Assembly: GCA_902494035.1 (NCBI GenBank)
Contig: CABURV010000074.1
Span: 1-7,628, forward strand
Origin: an uncultured Collinsella sp.
GTDB lineage: Bacteria; Actinomycetota; Coriobacteriia; Coriobacteriales; Coriobacteriaceae
Reading direction: 5' to 3'
DNA length: 7,628 nt
Shown here: positions 5,549 through 7,628 of the stretch, piece after piece
How the letters are laid out: the number at the start of each line of letters is the position of its first letter
Numbering within the stretch: the first letter of the stretch is position 1
Translations under genes and position numbers: made by a program
The notes under the pieces: model-generated
The model's database searches: none
Seen by the model: only the letters and a program-made list of their open reading frames with translations
Told to the model about the DNA's origin: nothing

Positions 5549-7628
5549 GTGGAAGTGCTGGTTGTTGGCAATACCGCGTATGTCGATGACGACTTTTGTG
5601 CCAAGGCGTTTCCCGGTGACCATGTTCAGGTCGTGGCGGCCAACGAGGCGCGCCGCGACGGGTCGTCGCTCCATGCGTCTTGGAAAGAGCTGCTGCAGCA
5701 CCTGGACCAGGCTTACGAATTCGACCGTGTGGTCTACCTCTCTACCTATCTCACGCCGCATACCGAGGCCGTTGGCGACATCGAGCTGCTGCGCTCCGTC
5801 TTTCGAGCTTGCATGGGTCGCCAGATTCAGCTGCTGTTTGTGACTGGTCCCATGGGAGCGGACGGTGCGGTGGACGTTGCGGGGCAAAACGGCAAGGGCA
5901 TCATTGCCCGTGCGGCCAACGACCTGTGCCGCTACTATGCGGTCCGCGACGGCATTCAGGCCAAGATCTTGCGCGTGCCGTATCTGTACACCGCCTCGCC
6001 CACGCTGGAAGACCCGATTTTGACCCCGCTGTTCGAGGCGTGCTCGCAAGGCTCTGCTGTCATGAGGGCTGGGGCGGACTCACCGCTCGGTGCCCTCTGC
6101 GCCGAGGAGCTGGCCGTTCTGGTGCGTCGCATCTTCGACAGCTGGGATGCCACATTCGAGGAACTCGAGGTTCCGGATAGCTTTGCCCACACCGTGGGAG
6201 ACCTGGGCGAGGCGCTCAAGGGCTTGTTCCCGGGGCTCGACATTACCTACGACGGGGACGCCGTCGTCTCCATTGCTCCGAGCGATACCGTCCGCACGCG
6301 CTACGGGTGGTTCCAGCGCTATGACGTGCTGCGCGATCTTTCGACCATACACGCCCGCTGGGAGCAGACCCTCGCGGGCAAGCGCCATCCGCTGCGTGCC
6401 GCCATCGACCGCATGCGCGGGCGGACACTGCCCATCAAATGCCTGGAGACCGCGCTGGCCTGGGTGCTCTTTGAGGGCCTGGAGCTGGTGTTTTCGCAGT
6501 CTGCTCAGCTTAACGTGCTCGACTACCGCCTGCTGTACGTGGTACTGATCGGCACGCTGTATGGGCTCGATTTTGGCCTGGTTGCGGCGCTGCTGGCGTC
6601 GGTGGGTTTGGCCGCGAGCTACTTTACTCAGTACGGTTATACCTTCCAGGGTCTCTTTTACGAGCCGTCCAACTGGCTGCCGTTTATTGCGTACTTTGTG
6701 GTGGGTGCCGTGTGCGGCTATGTGCAGCTGCGCAACAGCGAAGCCATTAGGGCGGAGCGCGATCAAAACGAGCTCGTGCGTAATCGCAATACGTTCCTCA
6801 CACAGCTTTACCACGACGCGATCGAGGACAAGCGCGCGTACAGGCGCCAGATTGTGGGTCGCCACGACAGCTTTGGCAAGATCTTTGCCGTGACGCAGGA
6901 GCTCGACGTACTCAACCCACGCGACATCTATCGCAAGTGCTGCGAGCTTCTGGGCGAGATCCTCGAGAACGATTCGGTGGCGATCTACCATGTTTCGGGC
7001 GGGGCATTTGCACGCCTGGTGGCAGCAAGTCCCGCGATTGCCGAAAATGCCGCACGCTCGCTCACGCTTGAGCAGCTTGCACCTCTTTTGGGCGACGGGG
7101 GTCGTTCGAACCTGTGGGTGAACCGTGAGCTGACGCCGGGGTTTCCCATGTTTGGATACGCGATCGAGCGCGACGGGGCACCCGCCGTGTTGATCTTTGT
7201 GCGTAGTGCGGCCGAAAACCAAATGACCCTCTATTATCAAAACCTGTTTCGCATCTTGTGCGGGCTGGTCGAAAGCGCGCTGGGCCGTGCCTTTGACTAT
7301 GAGGCGGTGGCGCAGGATAAACGCTGCGTTGACGGCACTTGCGTGCTCAAGCAGGCGGCCTTTGGCCAAGAGCTCGCGGCGGAGCAGGCGCTGGCAGATA
7401 GCAAGATGGGGAGTTTTTTGCTCCTGCGCGTGGTACCGGGCATGGAGCCTGTCGGCGAGCTGGTGGGCGCAATTGGGTCGGCAATCCGCGAGAGCGACGC
7501 GGCGGGCTTGGTCGACGGCAACGTGCTCTACCTGCTTATGCGCCAGGCAAAGGCGTGCGATCTTCCCATTATCCGTAAGCGCCTGAGCGCAAAGCATATT
7601 GCGGTGGAGCCCGTCGACGGCGAGGGCA
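5549..7628 (+). CDS. pelD: PelD-type c-di-GMP receptor fused to a degenerate epimerase/SDR domain (partial)
   Basis: The gene is open through the right edge, with 693 codons visible. Residues 1-285 resemble a nucleotide-sugar epimerase/SDR fold: it opens with VEVLVVGNTAYVD, where only the first glycine of GxxGxxG remains. The segment NGKGIIARAANDLCRYY (114-130) occupies the YxxxK position without Tyr or Lys, so catalysis is unlikely. Four membrane segments lie near 298-317, 328-343, 344-359 and 376-392, followed by a coiled-coil-like linker (395-435). A GAF domain spans about 448-571 and a degenerate GGDEF domain runs from about 591. Its signature is DGNVL (656-660), but the inhibitory-site RESD (647-650) sits exactly five residues before it; R676 or R678 may complete the site. 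This is PelD architecture: a membrane receptor that binds cyclic di-GMP to switch on Pel polysaccharide synthesis. Start GTG 5549 is chosen on its ribosome-binding site; ATG 5513 would add 12 residues. Other pel genes should follow downstream. Confidence 0.85.
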   Translation, partial: MEVLVVGNTAYVDDDFCAKAFPGDHVQVVAANEARRDGSSLHASWKELLQHLDQAYEFDRVVYLSTYLTPHTEAVGDIELLRSVFRACMGRQIQLLFVTGPMGADGAVDVAGQNGKGIIARAANDLCRYYAVRDGIQAKILRVPYLYTASPTLEDPILTPLFEACSQGSAVMRAGADSPLGALCAEELAVLVRRIFDSWDATFEELEVPDSFAHTVGDLGEALKGLFPGLDITYDGDAVVSIAPSDTVRTRYGWFQRYDVLRDLSTIHARWEQTLAGKRHPLRAAIDRMRGRTLPIKCLETALAWVLFEGLELVFSQSAQLNVLDYRLLYVVLIGTLYGLDFGLVAALLASVGLAASYFTQYGYTFQGLFYEPSNWLPFIAYFVVGAVCGYVQLRNSEAIRAERDQNELVRNRNTFLTQLYHDAIEDKRAYRRQIVGRHDSFGKIFAVTQELDVLNPRDIYRKCCELLGEILENDSVAIYHVSGGAFARLVAASPAIAENAARSLTLEQLAPLLGDGGRSNLWVNRELTPGFPMFGYAIERDGAPAVLIFVRSAAENQMTLYYQNLFRILCGLVESALGRAFDYEAVAQDKRCVDGTCVLKQAAFGQELAAEQALADSKMGSFLLLRVVPGMEPVGELVGAIGSAIRESDAAGLVDGNVLYLLMRQAKACDLPIIRKRLSAKHIAVEPVDGEG

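Noticed and set aside
5043..5843. 266-codon plus-strand frame crossing repeat copy B
   Set aside because: It spans the repeat and then runs in the wrong frame of the PelD-type gene, without a ribosome-binding site.
6080..7597. 505-codon minus-strand open frame
   Set aside because: It is antisense to the PelD-type gene, whose plus frame shows GAF, degenerate GGDEF and membrane segments. The antisense peptide has no recognisable domain; high GC3 creates long antisense frames.

Overview
The window looks like chromosomal DNA from a high-GC, Gram-positive-type anaerobe. The flanking genes have strongly GC-rich third codon positions, and the right-hand gene is a PelD-type exopolysaccharide regulator. 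My best guess is a Coriobacteriia gut actinobacterium such as Collinsella; this is inference from codon style and gene type, since no rRNA or tRNA is present.

Layout. Positions 1-352 hold two short coding-like remnants on opposite strands. Positions 427-1131 (+) and 1318-2646 (-) are two convergent genes of unrecognised function. They are clearly AT-richer than the flanks, which suggests a horizontally acquired module. A 33-codon reading frame (2652-2753, -) with a very good ribosome-binding site sits directly upstream of the second gene. Just upstream of that lies a near-perfect 63-nt palindrome (2767-2829). Positions 2830-3523 contain no convincing gene but are dense in structure: a 220-bp repeat with 21-bp inverted arms, two abutting perfect hairpins and a tandem/inverted repeat cluster. 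Positions 3524-4906 (-) encode an intact AlbA_2/Schlafen-type protein with an ATPase-like domain and a C-terminal winged helix. A second, same-orientation copy of the 220-bp repeat (5091-5313) follows, so the AlbA_2 gene is bracketed by direct repeats.

From 5549 to the right edge (+) runs a long reading frame that continues out of the window. I read it as a PelD-type cyclic-di-GMP receptor: four membrane segments, a GAF domain and a degenerate GGDEF domain that keeps the RxxD inhibitory site. A degenerate nucleotide-sugar epimerase/SDR-like domain is fused in front. Its start is best placed at GTG 5549, behind a strong G-rich ribosome-binding site. It has its own promoter-like sequence and is probably the first gene of a Pel-type exopolysaccharide operon.

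The most interesting items are the epimerase-PelD fusion, the paired 220-bp structured repeats around the AlbA_2 gene, and the palindrome plus small-ORF arrangement in front of the unknown gene at 1318-2646. No CRISPR array, tRNA, rRNA or complete insertion sequence was seen.
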